A DNA stretch of 64,000 nt from Heterobilharzia americana (taxonomy: Eukaryota > Platyhelminthes > Trematoda > Strigeidida > Schistosomatidae), in assembly GCA_944470555.2 (NCBI GenBank), contig OX104130.1, positions 73,413,160 to 73,477,159 on the forward strand. Direction: 5' to 3'. The position numbers and the translations under genes are program-made. Shown in pieces: positions 46,836-59,089 of the stretch. Under the pieces are notes generated by a model, which did no database searches, had not been told where the DNA came from, and was given only the letters and a program-made list of their open reading frames with translations. Each line of letters opens with the position of its first letter. Position 1 is the stretch's first letter.

Positions 46836-47229
46836 TATTGAATAAATTCATTGAAAATCTTTTTTATTCCCGTTGAGTGTATCACCACTACGTGCATACA
46901 CAAGCGCATATACAATCTTCATCATTCTTGCGGAGAAACTTAAGATCATTATATCGTGACGCTTAGGTGTTGACTTTAATCTAGTGATTTTCGAAGTTGC
47001 TAGTTGATATAATTTTCAACTGAACTGTCTTTTTTGTAGGCAATCATGCAACGAAAAAATTCATAAAATTCCAAATGTCCACTGACCATAACGTTTTTTC
47101 GATTTTCAGCGGAAACTCAGAACTAAAATACATCACTACTGTAGTAATATTCCTATCTCATTTCTATTAAGTAGGAGTAGTAAAGTTTCCCAGACGTTTG
47201 CCAACTGTACTCCATCATTGTTGCAACAC
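46836..47229. other. Unrecognised spacer
   Basis: AT-rich sequence between the Sm-alpha dimer and a PLE fragment. Nothing is recognised. Confidence 0.45.
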
Positions 47230-47770
47230 TTATTTGTTTTGACACACACATGGTGGGAACCCATAGATCTATACAGGTGAGGGCCATGGAGCATATTCCA
47301 AAGTGGATTCGAAAGTGAATCGAATCAACCCGACCAATAAACGCTGGTAGTAGATGTCCAAGCTTTTAGATTGCGAAACATTGTTGAAACTGGTCACAAG
47401 GTTGTCTACGTAGTTTAAGCCTATTTACAAAACATTTTCAATATTCATCGTTAAACCTGTCGATGTTTCAGCTGTAAGGAATTTTAAGCCGCCTGTATAG
47501 GTTCATACATAATCAGTTATCACATTTTAACTCCCTTGGTGAACTCAGCACTGAAGTAGAGGTCTATGTTTATACTCTTATTTGTTATTTTGACATTCCG
47601 TTTAGCTTTCTTGTTTCATCTCATTCAGATTCTGACTCGTCATCTCTTCATAACCTTTTTCTTAAATATCTATGACAAGTATGTCTACGATTAGATTGTT
47701 CGAAATATGTTGCACTACTGCATCACATAGTTCAGACATCATACGTCTCTTTATTGTTTTGTCAAAGGCA
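47230..47770 (+). mobile_element. Penelope-like element 3' fragment
   Basis: It is collinear with 9790-10330 of the other PLE: DTHMVGTHRSIQVRAMEHIPKWI (end of GIY-YIG), then a diverged region with shared blocks such as cttaaatatctatgacaagt and cagacatcatacgtctctt near its end. The 5' part and the terminal repeat are missing. Confidence 0.75.
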
Positions 47771-48349
47771 TTCACTTAGTTTTGATTGACTGCGTCTGAA
47801 GTAATACTGAGAGCACCTGAAGGATTTACATTTCATGGTTGCTTACGCTGTGGAAGGCTAGTTCTTTCAAGCTATATAACAGTATGCATAAGGCACAAAA
47901 AACTGATTCTTTGACACTGTTCCATTCATTTCTGTTTTGGCTTGAAATAGAAAAAATCAAATTACGTGCACAATGTATATGTATATAATGCTATGAATGA
48001 CCAAATTTCTGAAAAACACAAAATAAAAAGCTGCAGAATATTCTCTATAGAAATCAATTTCACACTGAACGTTGAATATCATGGATAAAATAGGGTAGGT
48101 AGCTTAATATATCAGTAAATTGTATCTGATAGCGACTGAACTTATTCATGAAATGAATTTCGTTTAAAAATCTATGAACACAGTGTCTGAGAATATTAAC
48201 CTAAATAAACGTTTTTATATGAGATGAGATTTAAAGGAATGATGAAATTATGGTCAATAAAAGTATAAGTGCAATTCATTATTCTGTCAGTCAGTTTTAC
48301 TTTTGTTCTACTTAACAACTAGTAAGAGGTTATTTACAACCTTTTCAAG

Positions 48350-48670
48350 GTAGTATTCATCGTGAACTGAAACTCTTTGAAGAACCATTGAACTTTGGGA
48401 GCACTGGATAGCTGTTTTGTACTAGTATGTGACTCCTCAACAGTTAGCTCCCACAACCTCTTCAGAGATCTAATTCTGAACCTTTTAGTTTCACGGAAAG
48501 AATGTATTAACCACCTAACCACTGGGTCGAAGTTCAATGGATCACAGTTTCCAGCGGATCATGTGTTCGAAATGCTAAGGACTCCCATATTAGTACGAAA
48601 CGCCTATTCAGTCCTCCCAGGTTTTCAGTGCTTCTCCAGCTTATGTCAGAACGGGATGAACTGTACCTTA
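48350..48670. repeat. SINE2 head-to-head inverted dimer, decayed
   Basis: Left half on -: reversed ribozyme at 48400-48455 (core ttgagga, stem II partly broken), then the tRNA-like part. Right half on +: ribozyme remnant at 48570-48625 (ctaaggactcccat, acgaaacgcc) and the 3' end to gaacgggatgaa. The two halves share gaccc/gggtc blocks at the centre. Confidence 0.65.
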
Positions 48671-49214
48671 AAAGTATAATTTCTACAAATCTGAAACTAA
48701 ATTATAATTACTTCCCTAGGGGTGACAATCTCCAGCTGTGTATAAACGTGTATGAAGATCAATGAAAGTATTATGGATTATTCCTTGATAGATTCAGTAA
48801 TAATTGAAGGACATTTTTCTGCCGATGCACCAGGTTGTGAAGCTCATTTCACTTACCCTCCACAGTCCTCTCAATAGGATGATATGTAACACATCCAACA
48901 TGTTATTCAACCATCTTCCAGTTTAATTTCCTGACAGTCTTATCTTTTTATTTCGTTAATTATAAAGGTAATTATATTCTTTGTAAGTGTTGAATAGTCA
49001 CCTCACAAATTATTTGTTTTCTTTTTTTTCTGTTAAAGATTTTGATACTGACTTACTGAACTAATACGGTTACACTAAGGAAATGTATGAATTGCCACTG
49101 GGTGAAGTAGGTTTAAATTTCAGATGGGACATCACTCCCATCGAGATTGCAGATACTCCTTGGTGGCGATTGCCTAGAAGTACGAAACCAAGATCTAGGG
49201 CTCACTGGTAATTT

Positions 49215-50060
49215 TGCGAACCGGTATTCACCATGGACTGTCATCAGTTGGAGGGACATATGAAACCTGGGAGCACTAGACAGCTATTTCTTCCTAGTAT
49301 GTGACTCTTCAGCAGTGTGCATCCACGACTTTCACATTCCGTGGCCAGCACGTTACCACTGAGCCATTCGATCGGAATCCATTGGTCCGTATTTCCACCT
49401 TCCCTCGGTTCACGATATAGCCCGACCACCACCCAATGTCACTGTTGATTATTTGTCCTCATGACCACCAGACTTATCCCACTGTTCATGACTTCTCAAT
49501 AGAACGTCGGGAATCACCTCTCGAAGCTAGTCACCAATGAGTACTAGTTCATTTGAATTTGGGTGTTTTTGGAGATTTAGAGATTTTCCAAGTTGGTATT
49601 CATCATGAGCTGACATCAGTCGGAGGAACATTGGAAAAAAATCTCTAAATCTCCACAAACACCCAAATTCAAATGAACTAGTACTCATTGGTTACTAGCT
49701 TCAAGAGGTGATTCCCGAAGTTCTAATGAGAAGTCGTGAACAGTGGGGAAAACCTGGTGGCCATGAAAACAGATACTCAACAATGACATTGCGTGGCAGT
49801 CACGCCATATCGTGTACTGACAAAAGGTGGAAACATGGACCAATGAATTTTGACCTAGTGGCTCAGTGACATTGTGCTAGTCACGGGACCTGAAGGCCAC
49901 GGTTCAATTCTTGGTGGGGTCGTGAGTGCGCACTGCTGAAGAATCACATACTAGAGCGAAGGAGATGTCCAGTGGTACGAGGTTTCCATTGTTCCGCCAA
50001 ATGATGTCAGTCCATGTTGGATGCCAACTTGAAAAATCTCTGAATCCACACAAAAACCCA
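49215..50060. repeat. SINE2 long head-to-head inverted dimer, about 0.8 kb foldback
   Basis: The left half (- strand, about 49215-49597) mirrors the right half (+ strand, about 49645-50060). Blocks such as atgagtactagttcatttga and gggaatcacctct occur in both, reversed. The spacer is under 60 bases. The left ribozyme (49275-49330) keeps CTGAAGA, GAA, C17 and stem I but loses the stem II closing pair. The right one (49935-49990) is decayed. Imperfect flanking matches (actggtaatt at 49204, actgataatt at about 50067) may be an old target-site duplication. Confidence 0.8.
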
Positions 50061-51434
50061 AATTTAACTGATAATTGCCTTCATCCAACTAACAAAACCT
50101 TTTCTGTTCATCTCGCTGTATGGACTTAACTTTAAACTAGATGAAAATGTACTAACAGCTGATCAGTAAATTTCACTGTCAAACGTTGTACTTATAGATA
50201 TATATCGTAACATTTTCGATTCACTTTATGTGGTCAAGTGAATACAACAGGTAATGATTGTTGAATAAAAATGTAGCACAAAAGATATTTAGTCACTGGT
50301 GTAAAGAAAATATCGAGCACATAAAAAGTTTCGTAATACTTAATATTTGCGTATATATGAAAAAGTAATTAAACTCTCAATATTGCATTAGTTTATGTTT
50401 CAGCGGTTTTGAACACGAACAAATTGGAGCCAAATTAGTGATTAACTTAAATATATGAAATACAATTAGTAATATATGAGTTCAAATACACCTTGCCAGT
50501 AAACAGGATCCCCGGTATCCTACACTAAGCAAATGAGGATGCTAGTATTACAAATGAAACTAGAAGATGAGTATTGCTCTGTCATTATAATGTAGCTGAC
50601 TCTACAAAGAATTGGAACCTAACTGACACTGACATTGTCTTTCACAGGTGTTCACTATCCCTGATGAAGCATAAATAGTTCAACAGAAAGTGTTTTATAG
50701 TACTATATCTTCCTAACAATTATTGAATTTTTAGATTTATAAGAAAAGAGAGCCAAAACATTTTTCTAAGCCCTTTGCATAAAATAAATTATCTATTTAA
50801 ATAGTTTTGAGCAAGTTTTTCACTTGTATAATTTGTGCTCACCTACTCTCTTTCTATACTATAGTTCATTACACCAGGAATTAATTCAGTTTCTTTTATT
50901 TCTGGCGTCTATCTATGTACTGAAACTATTAAACATAAACTGCGTGAGTATACTTCTATCATGAATTATAATGTATTCCTTTTAATGGAAGATAATTTTA
51001 TCTCCAGTTTTTATCTGTGGTAAAGTCAGATAACTATTCAAAAAATAAACTATTAATATTCTTCTTATTTTATCTCAATGGTATACAGATAATATGAATA
51101 ATTTTGTCTTTAAAAAAATAAAAGAATGATTTTTAATATTGTTTTATTGTTCGCCTAACTCAATTAGTATTTAAATACTACTGAAAAATGTAGGTGTCAG
51201 CAAATGATAACCATTTAAGAGACAATGACAAAAATCATAGTAATAAACATTAAAGAAATAGCTCAAATTTAATATGTTTCAAAATGTTTTTTTTTATCAG
51301 ACACTGGATTGAATTTAAAGCTTAAATATATGTTACATAAATGAATAATGAAGTAAATTCAAATCATTTTTTGTATCAATTCAACTAAATTCTTAGTCTA
51401 AATGTTAATTATGATAAATTGCTTAGTTTTTTTG
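50061..51434. other. Intergenic, nothing recognised
   Basis: Very AT-rich and without recognised features. Confidence 0.5.
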
Positions 51435-51585
51435 GCTAGCAGAAGAATCCAAGATGCATCAGCCACAATCAAGGAAAAATTACATAATTAACATCTAGGC
51501 AATATCAAAATATCCGCATAGGAGCCCATATGCTAATAGAGATCGAATAAATTGATCCAATAAATAATAATAGATTCTTAGTCTG
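51435..51585 (+). repeat. Sm-alpha tail fragment
   Basis: A short ribozyme-side remnant (gaatccaagatgcatcagcc) precedes the tail unit: caatatcaaaatatccgcat, aggagcccatatgctaatag. No hammerhead core remains. Confidence 0.65.
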
Positions 51586-52791
51586 TTTACTTCATTCCTC
51601 TGAACAATTTCACCTGCAGATAGTTTGATTTCAAGAGAGTTATGAATCTGTAAGATAGGCTTAGACGAATAAATATTCTCTGATATCGGTGCCTATAAGA
51701 TAATTTGAATGTAATTTTGAGTGCATATAGTTACAGAATTGAATAAATCAGGAAGAAAATGTCTAACATAATGAAATGAGTTCATTTCGTTGCATACATC
51801 CTCATCAGTTGAGTTTAAATTTGAAAATCTCAAAATCTACACTGACCACTGAATGAAGAGCAACTTATTTCATCTTTGTCTACTTCTAAATGCCAACTGA
51901 CTTCTGTCTGTCATTTTGTTATGTGTTGGTCACCAAACTAGAAGACTCATTATCACAGCACATTCCTAGTGATGTTAAGTGGTTGGAGGTGATCACTGGG
52001 TAACCATTGGCTGCGGTTAACTGTGGCTGCAAACAGAAATGGAATCAACAAGCTATCTAGGCCTTAATTAACATTCTGTAGAACTGGACAAATAAAATTC
52101 AGTGTTCACTCCAGCGTAACCAACCTTAAGTCATCTATCGCTATGTGGTTGTCAAATTATACTAATCAAGCTAGAAGAATTATGGTTCACCTGTTATTAT
52201 TGTTAATTTTTTAACTAAGAAACCTAGTTACAGGGCTTCCTGTAACCAAGACCTAGCACCAGTCGATAAAGTCTTTCATTGTTGTTCAAAACCACGAGTG
52301 GAAATGTAGATTGCCTAAATGAGGTCCTCTAGATGATCGGAATCAGTGGTTGAGGAGTGACTTTTGGCGCCATGGTTGAAAATCGGTCACAATTGTACCG
52401 ATCTATTCACTACATGATATCTTCTAATGCTTCAATATTCACAATAACCTTTATTCTCGTACTCAACTTTATCTACTTTGATATCACTATTATTCAATCG
52501 ATTTGTTCTTTTTTTACCACTCTGCAGTACAAACAAGTTGAGCCGATGCACTGGTCTGTGAGGTTTTTCTAGGTAATCAGTACTGTGCTATAGACTGTTA
52601 TATTATATAAACAAATCTTACATGAATAAAATCGTGCATTACACATATATGCTATGAAGCAAATTATAACAATTGTTGTAAAACATTTTCCTCCAGACTT
52701 AGAGCAAATTGTGTGTTAATCATGACTAAAACAATCTTCATCTACACTGTACTTAGTGAATCAAGAATGTACATTGATGATACTAGTACGA

Positions 52792-52795
<4 letters not shown>

Positions 52796-52832
<37 letters not shown>
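52796..52832. repeat. (TA)n microsatellite
   Basis: About 36 bases of alternating at, the third long run of this kind in the window. Confidence 0.9.
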
Positions 52833-52836
<4 letters not shown>

Positions 52837-54251
52837 CCTAGTGAGTGTAAGAAGGACAGTGAAAGCCAGAGACTAAAGTTTCATTGTCATCCAAAGTCAT
52901 CAGCAGACATAATTTACATCGTTGAGCTAAGAGTTTTATTTTATTACAAAGGATAATCAACCGAAATATATATATATATTTACGACAATTTTGAGCTTCT
53001 CTTCTAGCTTATATGTACTCGTAAAAGTTTGAGTTCCACTTGAGAATAGATTTGATCAACTTTTGCTGAATGAATAGAAGTAAGTTGAGATTTCATTGTG
53101 GTCTTTATATATTATAGGTTGCATGTAGATAATGAGAAAATAAAGTAAATTCATCTTATTTTATTGTCGTTAATTTGTTTTTCTTCAGAAATAGGGTCTT
53201 ATTGTGTCACTTTCTTCACCAAGTAAAAGAATTCAGTCACATTGTCAATTAAGGAGAAAAGTAATAAGAAGGACTAGATTTACACGAATACTCCTCAGCT
53301 GCATATATCCTAAAAAGTATAATGCTTATTACCACATGGGATAATTTAAAATCACGAAACCAATAATCTCTTAAGTTGCACAGTAAAATCATTCACAATC
53401 CATATAATATGTGACAGAATTCAGTGCATAGAGGCATCAGAAATGTAAGAGAAGGAATGTCTTCAGCGAATCTCTGCTTATAGGAGCGTATGGTCAATCA
53501 TCCGCTTCTATAATGACTATAAATTGGTCTTGTTTCATTTCAGTTACATAATTCAATATTCTATTCAGGTACTATTATCTAGCACTAATCCCTCCTTTCT
53601 TACATTCCTTACCCTCTGTACAATTTACTCCCTTTTATGTTAAACAGATCATCAATGATTTTTTGTCGGACAACTTAAGACTATTGGTTTCCTAATTTTA
53701 AATTATCTTATTTGTTGGTAACCGTTGTACTTCCTAACTATATGCGGCTGAGGAGTATTCAAGAAATAAAATGATATCTCACCCTTCTTCTAATCTAGTT
53801 TATCTTGCTTCATCCAAATTAATCAAGGTATTTCAAATAGTTAAAAGTGATGGTTTAGAAAGCCATGGGGCTAGGTTTTGCACCCACTGGCACTCATCAG
53901 TGAGATATATTTGTAACTTCAGGGAAGTGATGTTCTCACCTAGATTCAAACCCACTCCTCCAGCTATCGACGTCACTAATGAATTATACGGGTTACGACT
54001 GACTTTGTAGGTCTGGATTTAAAAAACTGACTGATCATCGGAGTGTCATCAATTTCATTCTGTCTAGCCCCGTGCTCCCACCTGATTTTGTCAGTAATCC
54101 ACTTCCTGATAACATCAATAACTGCAGCACCGAGTATCATGATTTCAAATCTCCTAATAGAAATCATTTACCAAAGGATTTAAATGCATGAAAGTATTAG
54201 GAATCAGCTATTTGTTTTCTGTAATGCGAAAATTCCCATTTAGACATTTAG
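52833..54251. other. Intergenic, nothing recognised
   Basis: AT-rich. Open frames at 53771-54010 (+) and 54167-53976 (-) show no recognised motif or splice support. Confidence 0.45.
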
Positions 54252-54347
54252 TAAAACAAACAATGTGAGCGAAGAAATATTAGTGTAGAGCCATTGATGA
54301 GGAACTAATTGAAAAGAAATATTTCTTCGCTCACATTGTTTGTTTTA
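54252..54347. repeat. Perfect 30 bp inverted repeat with 36 bp spacer
   Basis: 54252-54281 (taaaacaaacaatgtgagcg, then aagaaatatt) is exactly complementary to 54318-54347, with no mismatch. It would form a strong hairpin in DNA or RNA from either strand. It matches none of the element families described here. It could be a small foldback element or the result of a short inverted duplication. Confidence 0.9.
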
Positions 54348-54879
54348 TTTGTTTTCTACTTTAAAAGTTAACTAATAGATATTAAATGTCAACAAAGAAA
54401 GCTTACACGTTTCATCTAACAAGTTTAATCAGTTATTGAAGGGTTTTTCTTGTTGAGATATTCAGCATGTGAATGACGTTACTTACTTACAGAAGTCAGT
54501 AAGTAAGATACATATAAAACAATGTTCTGAGTTCATGTCCTCCATATGAAGGAATCACAACGTAAACAGTTCATATGCCATAATATGAACAAATATCGTA
54601 AAACAATCACTCATACAGTGATAACACAGTCAATTAGGTGACACTTTGATTACAGTTACTGCTCATAGTCATATGAAAGTATCCATAGAAGTGATGACAT
54701 GTGAGTTTTATGGTTTCATCGATTTGTATTCTTTTTTTGTTACTGGTAGAAGACATTTCAAGGTCCTTAGAACAGGTCTTATTTTGTCCTACTCCATGGT
54801 ATGATTATATAATGGTATATTCACTTCAATAATTGATTTTGTTGAATTCTAAGATGGAATCAACAGTGAATACATGCTA

Positions 54880-55050
54880 AAGGAATGAATGACACAACAC
54901 GCACTCAAACCAAAAATCAAATGTCTGAATTTTCGTAATTACTCTGATATGATTTTGAGTGATATATAAACTGGAAATGTTACTCAGTAAGTAATACTGT
55001 TTCACAGCATGTTATGACAAATAAACCAATTTAATATGAAATAAACTCCA
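54880..55050 (+). mobile_element. Penelope-like element 3'-terminal remnant
   Basis: aaaaatcaaatgtctgaatt, ctgatatgattttgagtgat, agtaatactgtttcacag and gacaaataaaccaatttaat line up in order with the PLE 3' end at 23080-23200. No coding part remains. Confidence 0.55.
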
Positions 55051-55829
55051 TACAAGTGGATGGCAGTTAAAATTTTTTTTCTGGAAAACAAACCTTTACT
55101 TTTAAACTATCAAAATTCTTATTGCTGGAAACTTCTACACTTTTAGTCAACACTTAAAGTAATGAAAATTGTGAAGTTGAACATTAGTCGAGAAACTTCC
55201 TTTTCGTATAACTTAATCAGTAATCAGTTGGTGTGATTTAAGCTGTCCATACACTTGTTATCGGTAAATGTTTCTTTAGTCATTCAAAGATAACTGCAGA
55301 AAAGTAAATAAGAAGTGGGGACTCGATGGAGAAGTGCTACGTCCACGCTTCCAGCTAGGTCTGCAGTGCAAATCGATCACAGATTGTTGATAGTCATCAA
55401 ACATCAAATCTTGACTTATGCATAAACATTTCCTCACTGAATCATAACAGACAAAAGATAACCGACTAAAGTAATACAAGCCCCTAATTTCTTTAAAATC
55501 ATACAGATTTGGAGAAATAAATAATTAAAGTTTACCATATTTATATTTTCAAGTATATCCACACTGACTTAAGGAAGCAAGTAGTATGTAAAGTTAGGTC
55601 ATTCATTTTTGAGTAGGTTGCAAAATTATATTGTCAGATATCGTGTGAATTAGGTAACGGACAAAAAAAATCTTCATATCAGGAAGATGGGGCATTAAAA
55701 TCCTGAAAAATCTGCAGTAAATGAGTTGCACTATTTAACCACCAAGATAAACAGTACAAACAATTACTACTTACTCCAAATATTTTATCAGTAAGAATTT
55801 CCAATGAAGCTGAATATTATGATCCTGCT

Positions 55830-56205
55830 AGTATTATCCCGTTGTTGGCTGCACCGAACTAATCCTTCTGTATTAGTTTATAGGCTTCTTCGCAGATGTC
55901 TGGGTATTAACAGTCATTTCGATGCCAACAGAGACAGATCAATTCAGTCCAGCCAATAACGAGATAATACAAAACAACATAAAAACTACACTCATCGTCC
56001 AAGAAATGGCTATCTTGACTCGATTGCCTACTAGATATTTACCTGGCATTTGAAACAGTCGGTTCCGACTTTGAATCTTGGTGGGGATAATATCGATCAC
56101 TGGGAAGCAGGTGCATCCAGCTGACGAATTCCAAGTAGGACGATACACGTGTCTTGGATTCCACTACCAGCTACTACCCATCACTACTGGAAGCTGGATA
56201 TTCCA
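55830..56205. repeat. Sm-alpha copy with inverted tail piece on its left
   Basis: 55830-55910 is a reversed tail unit (gtattatcccgttgttggct). From about 55915 a forward tail, tRNA-like part (gactttgaatcttggtgggg) and hammerhead (56115-56160; CTGACGA kept, gata instead of gaaa) follow. The copy is inactive by its core. Confidence 0.7.
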
Positions 56206-56439
56206 CAATACAATACAGTGTAATACAAAATGCAAAACCAAGGCAATACAGACAACTATGAGACTTATTTATTAAAATAATCTGAAAACCTTTGAATGAA
56301 AAAGACACTGGAGGATCCGTTAATTATATAGGACAGTTTATATTGCAACAGAGGAACATATAAGTGGTTTGAGGTTGTTGAGGGTTTATTTATTTCAGAC
56401 TGGTATTCTTCATTGACTGTCGTTAGTTGAACCCGGCCG

Positions 56440-57410
56440 GACCATTAAGCAAAACAATTCAATCTATCAAATTCCATATAATGACTGTGAGGTCAAGTAC
56501 ATAGGTCAAACCAGCCAGTCGACGTCAGTTAGGTCAACCGAAAATATAAGTTCAGCTAAATATAGAATGACAAATCCCGGTAAGTTCACTAGCCTTGAAA
56601 AACACTCTGCACTTGCAATGCATATATTAACACACAGCCACACAATAGGGCGGGATAAAACCACTGTACTCTAGTCCAATATAGTTAAGCGGAGACAGGA
56701 AGAGATTGATTACTGAATCTTTGTTCATCAAGTCAACACCCAACACATGTAATCAAAATGAAGCGGCACCTATACCAGAGATATTGAAGACTTTACTATC
56801 GATAAAAACAAAGAATACTGGGTGATAGGACCATGAAAATCAGATGCCTAAAGTAGTGTTATTACATTTATATGATCATAAACCATGATAATTTATATTA
56901 GTGATGGATCGTGGCTAGCAGTAGAATCTAGGATGCGCATTTCGTCGTATTTGGGACTCGTCAACTGAATGTACCTGCTTCCCAGTGAGTGATGTTATTC
57001 CTAACGGGATTAAGACAGAGGAGCGATCGCTTCAAACGCCAAGGCGTTATCCATTACACCATCGATCCACGATAGCCACTTCTTGTGCGACTGTTATAGT
57101 TTTAGTATTATTGTTTCTACATCATACCGTATCAAACCGAATTGATCGGTCCCAAATACGACGAGATGCGCATCCTGGATTCCACTGCTAGCCACGATCC
57201 ATCATTAATATGACTAAAACGCAGGCAATATCGAGGCATCCGCACAGGAGCGCATATGCCAATAGAGACCGATCAATTCGGTCCAAGCAACGACGGTATC
57301 ATACAAAAAAAATATTACTACATGATAATTTATGCTTGAATTGCCGTCATCAAGTAAATAACACTGTTTCAATGTGTGTTATAAATCAAATGAAAAAATC
57401 TAATATGGAG
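56440..57410 (+). mobile_element. Penelope-like element 3' fragment, interrupted by an Sm-alpha dimer
   Basis: The + frame reads NSIYQIPYNDCEVKYIGQTS near 56458-56515 (GIY-YIG start), then text collinear with 22720-23100 of the PLE at 21961. At 56896 it is split by a 424 bp Sm-alpha dimer. It resumes at 57321 and ends with gttataaatcaaatgaaaaa, the family's terminal sequence. Stops and a frameshift are present. Confidence 0.85.
56897..57320. repeat. Sm-alpha head-to-head inverted dimer with 13 bp target-site duplication
   Basis: Left half on -: hammerhead at 56927-56970 (core ttgacga, one stem II mismatch), tRNA-like part and tail reversed up to about 57130. Right half on +: it enters at the ribozyme 3' side (tcccaaatacgacgagatgc), then gctagccacgatccatcatt, a full tail (gcaatatcgaggcatccgca) and an A-rich end. 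The 13 bp catgataatttat stands at 56884-56896 and 57321-57333. It sits inside a PLE, so it inserted later than that element. Confidence 0.88.
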
Positions 57411-57545
57411 TCGGTTAGAGGATAGCTAAAATCCTGTGAGTGCTGGATAACTGTTTTATTTCTAGTATAAGGCCCTCAGCGATGTACACCCATAACACCA
57501 CCAGGGATAGAACTCAAACTATCATCTCTCACAACTTAGCCGTTG
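57405..57545 (-). repeat. SINE2 copy, partial
   Basis: Reversed SINE2: gtgagtgctggataactgtt (ribozyme 3' half), ctcagcgatgtacaccca, then the B box caccagggatagaactc. The 5' part is missing. The ribozyme core is lost. Confidence 0.6.
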
Positions 57546-58339
57546 GTCTCAAATTATCATCAGAATAAACAAAGATATTTACACACTTTAGTTAATTTGA
57601 TGGAAAATTATCATTTCAACATTTTAAATCTGGTTTTGGTTGTATAACCTGAGTGTTATCCTTCCCTTTGGGTCAATAAGTTTTTATCAAATTGATTGAG
57701 GTATGTAAACATTTCAGTATATTTCGATAATGAAATTGTCTTTGAGTGGAAGCAAGCAAATGTTAAATGAATATTCACATGATTGGCATAGTTTTGGAGT
57801 TTATCACACTCTAATATATCGAAAAAATTGTGGTCAGTACTTAGATTGAATATGTTCTAATCGACTTCCGATTTATCTAAGAGCCGTTTCCAATAGGAGA
57901 TTTCGATATATTATACAATATGTCACATTAAGGTACAAAAGTAGATCATTTGATCGAATGTTTAACAAAACTTACTCTTGACCTTCACGTAAATACTTAT
58001 ACTACTTATAAAATAAAACAGTTATCATAGAATCAGTCAAAAGTTTGTATCAAAGACAATGATATCAAACTTGTAATAATTTCATTTATATAAGTTGAAT
58101 AATAATAATAATCATACCTTAGAGTATATGTTCTTCTTTATCTTGATGGTTTAGATCCAAAATTTCAAAAAATATACTGACACGTCAAGTTATATGATCG
58201 TAATTTAAGTTGTAGGTAAACAGAAATCTTTAAATAAAAATAACCTACCTACCAATACTATCTTCTGGTTAAAAGTGATTTGCCCACGTGTAGGCTATCA
58301 TTCTTTTTGTTTTCATCAACTAATTTCTTTCTCTATTAG
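57546..58339. other. Intergenic, nothing recognised
   Basis: AT-rich, ending in a pyrimidine tract before the acceptor-like ctctattag at 58331-58339. Confidence 0.4.
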
Positions 58340-58585
58340 TCCAATCATATCGTGACAAAAAATAGTCATTCAGCCGTTTATGAAGGAAATATTAGTGATG
58401 ATACGAATGATACTACTACTAATACTACTAACAATAATGCTATCAATACTTCTTCAACTATCATTATTATTATTATTATCCTAGCCAATATTACTTTCAG
58501 CTCTAGTATTGTACTGATACTGTGGAAAAATAATGATGAATCTTGTCTAGGAGAAATAAACTCAGAAAATAAACACAAATATTGA
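58340..58585 (+). CDS. Possible terminal exon of a membrane protein
   Basis: After an acceptor-like ttctttctctattag the frame stays open for 81 codons to TGA at 58583-58585. It would encode SNHIVTKNSHSAVYEGN, several N-glycosylation sequons (NIS, NDT, NTT, NTS), a hydrophobic stretch beginning TIIIIIIILANITF and ending IVLILW, and a short polar tail (KNNDESCLGEINSENKHKY). The layout resembles the end of a type I membrane protein. However, the middle is made of act/aat and att microsatellite-like repeats, which can mimic such a pattern by chance. No upstream exon was identified and no homologue is recognised. Confidence 0.3.
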   Translation, partial: SNHIVTKNSHSAVYEGNISDDTNDTTTNTTNNNAINTSSTIIIIIIILANITFSSSIVLILWKNNDESCLGEINSENKHKY

Positions 58586-59089
58586 TATATTCCTTTACAT
58601 AAACTGAAATAATTAGGACCAATCATTACAGATACAGATAAAATAGAAGATGATGTATTTGTTATGCATAAATTAACCATAAATCTTACTGAAATTTGAC
58701 ACAGGAAAAAAATGTTTTATACTGTAAAATCTTGACATATTCATATTGAATTTAATATGAAAGTAAATAAAATGTTTTACCTTAGTTTTGTGTTGTATAT
58801 GGTGGATTATAATGAAATCCTCCTTTTTTGGAAGGAGAGAAACTCTTAACTTCATACTGTTTTAACACTGAAGACTGTACAATATAGTTAAGTGTCATAC
58901 TACATAGTCTAACCGATTGAATAAAGTTGAAATCGGATGATAAAGGCAAAAATGTAAGAGTTTTGACTATGTCCAGGTAAATACAACTTATTAAAGTTGA
59001 AAAACTGTATTGAGTTCAGTGAGGTCAAAATCACTAACATTCTTATCCAATACGGCTTAAAACCTAATCAAAAGGTGGAATAGTGATTA

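Noticed and set aside
58785..58857. Short - strand exon after aaaacag with a GGFHYNPPY-like product
   Set aside because: Only 24 codons, weak acceptor, and a competing frame with a donor. Too little to decide.
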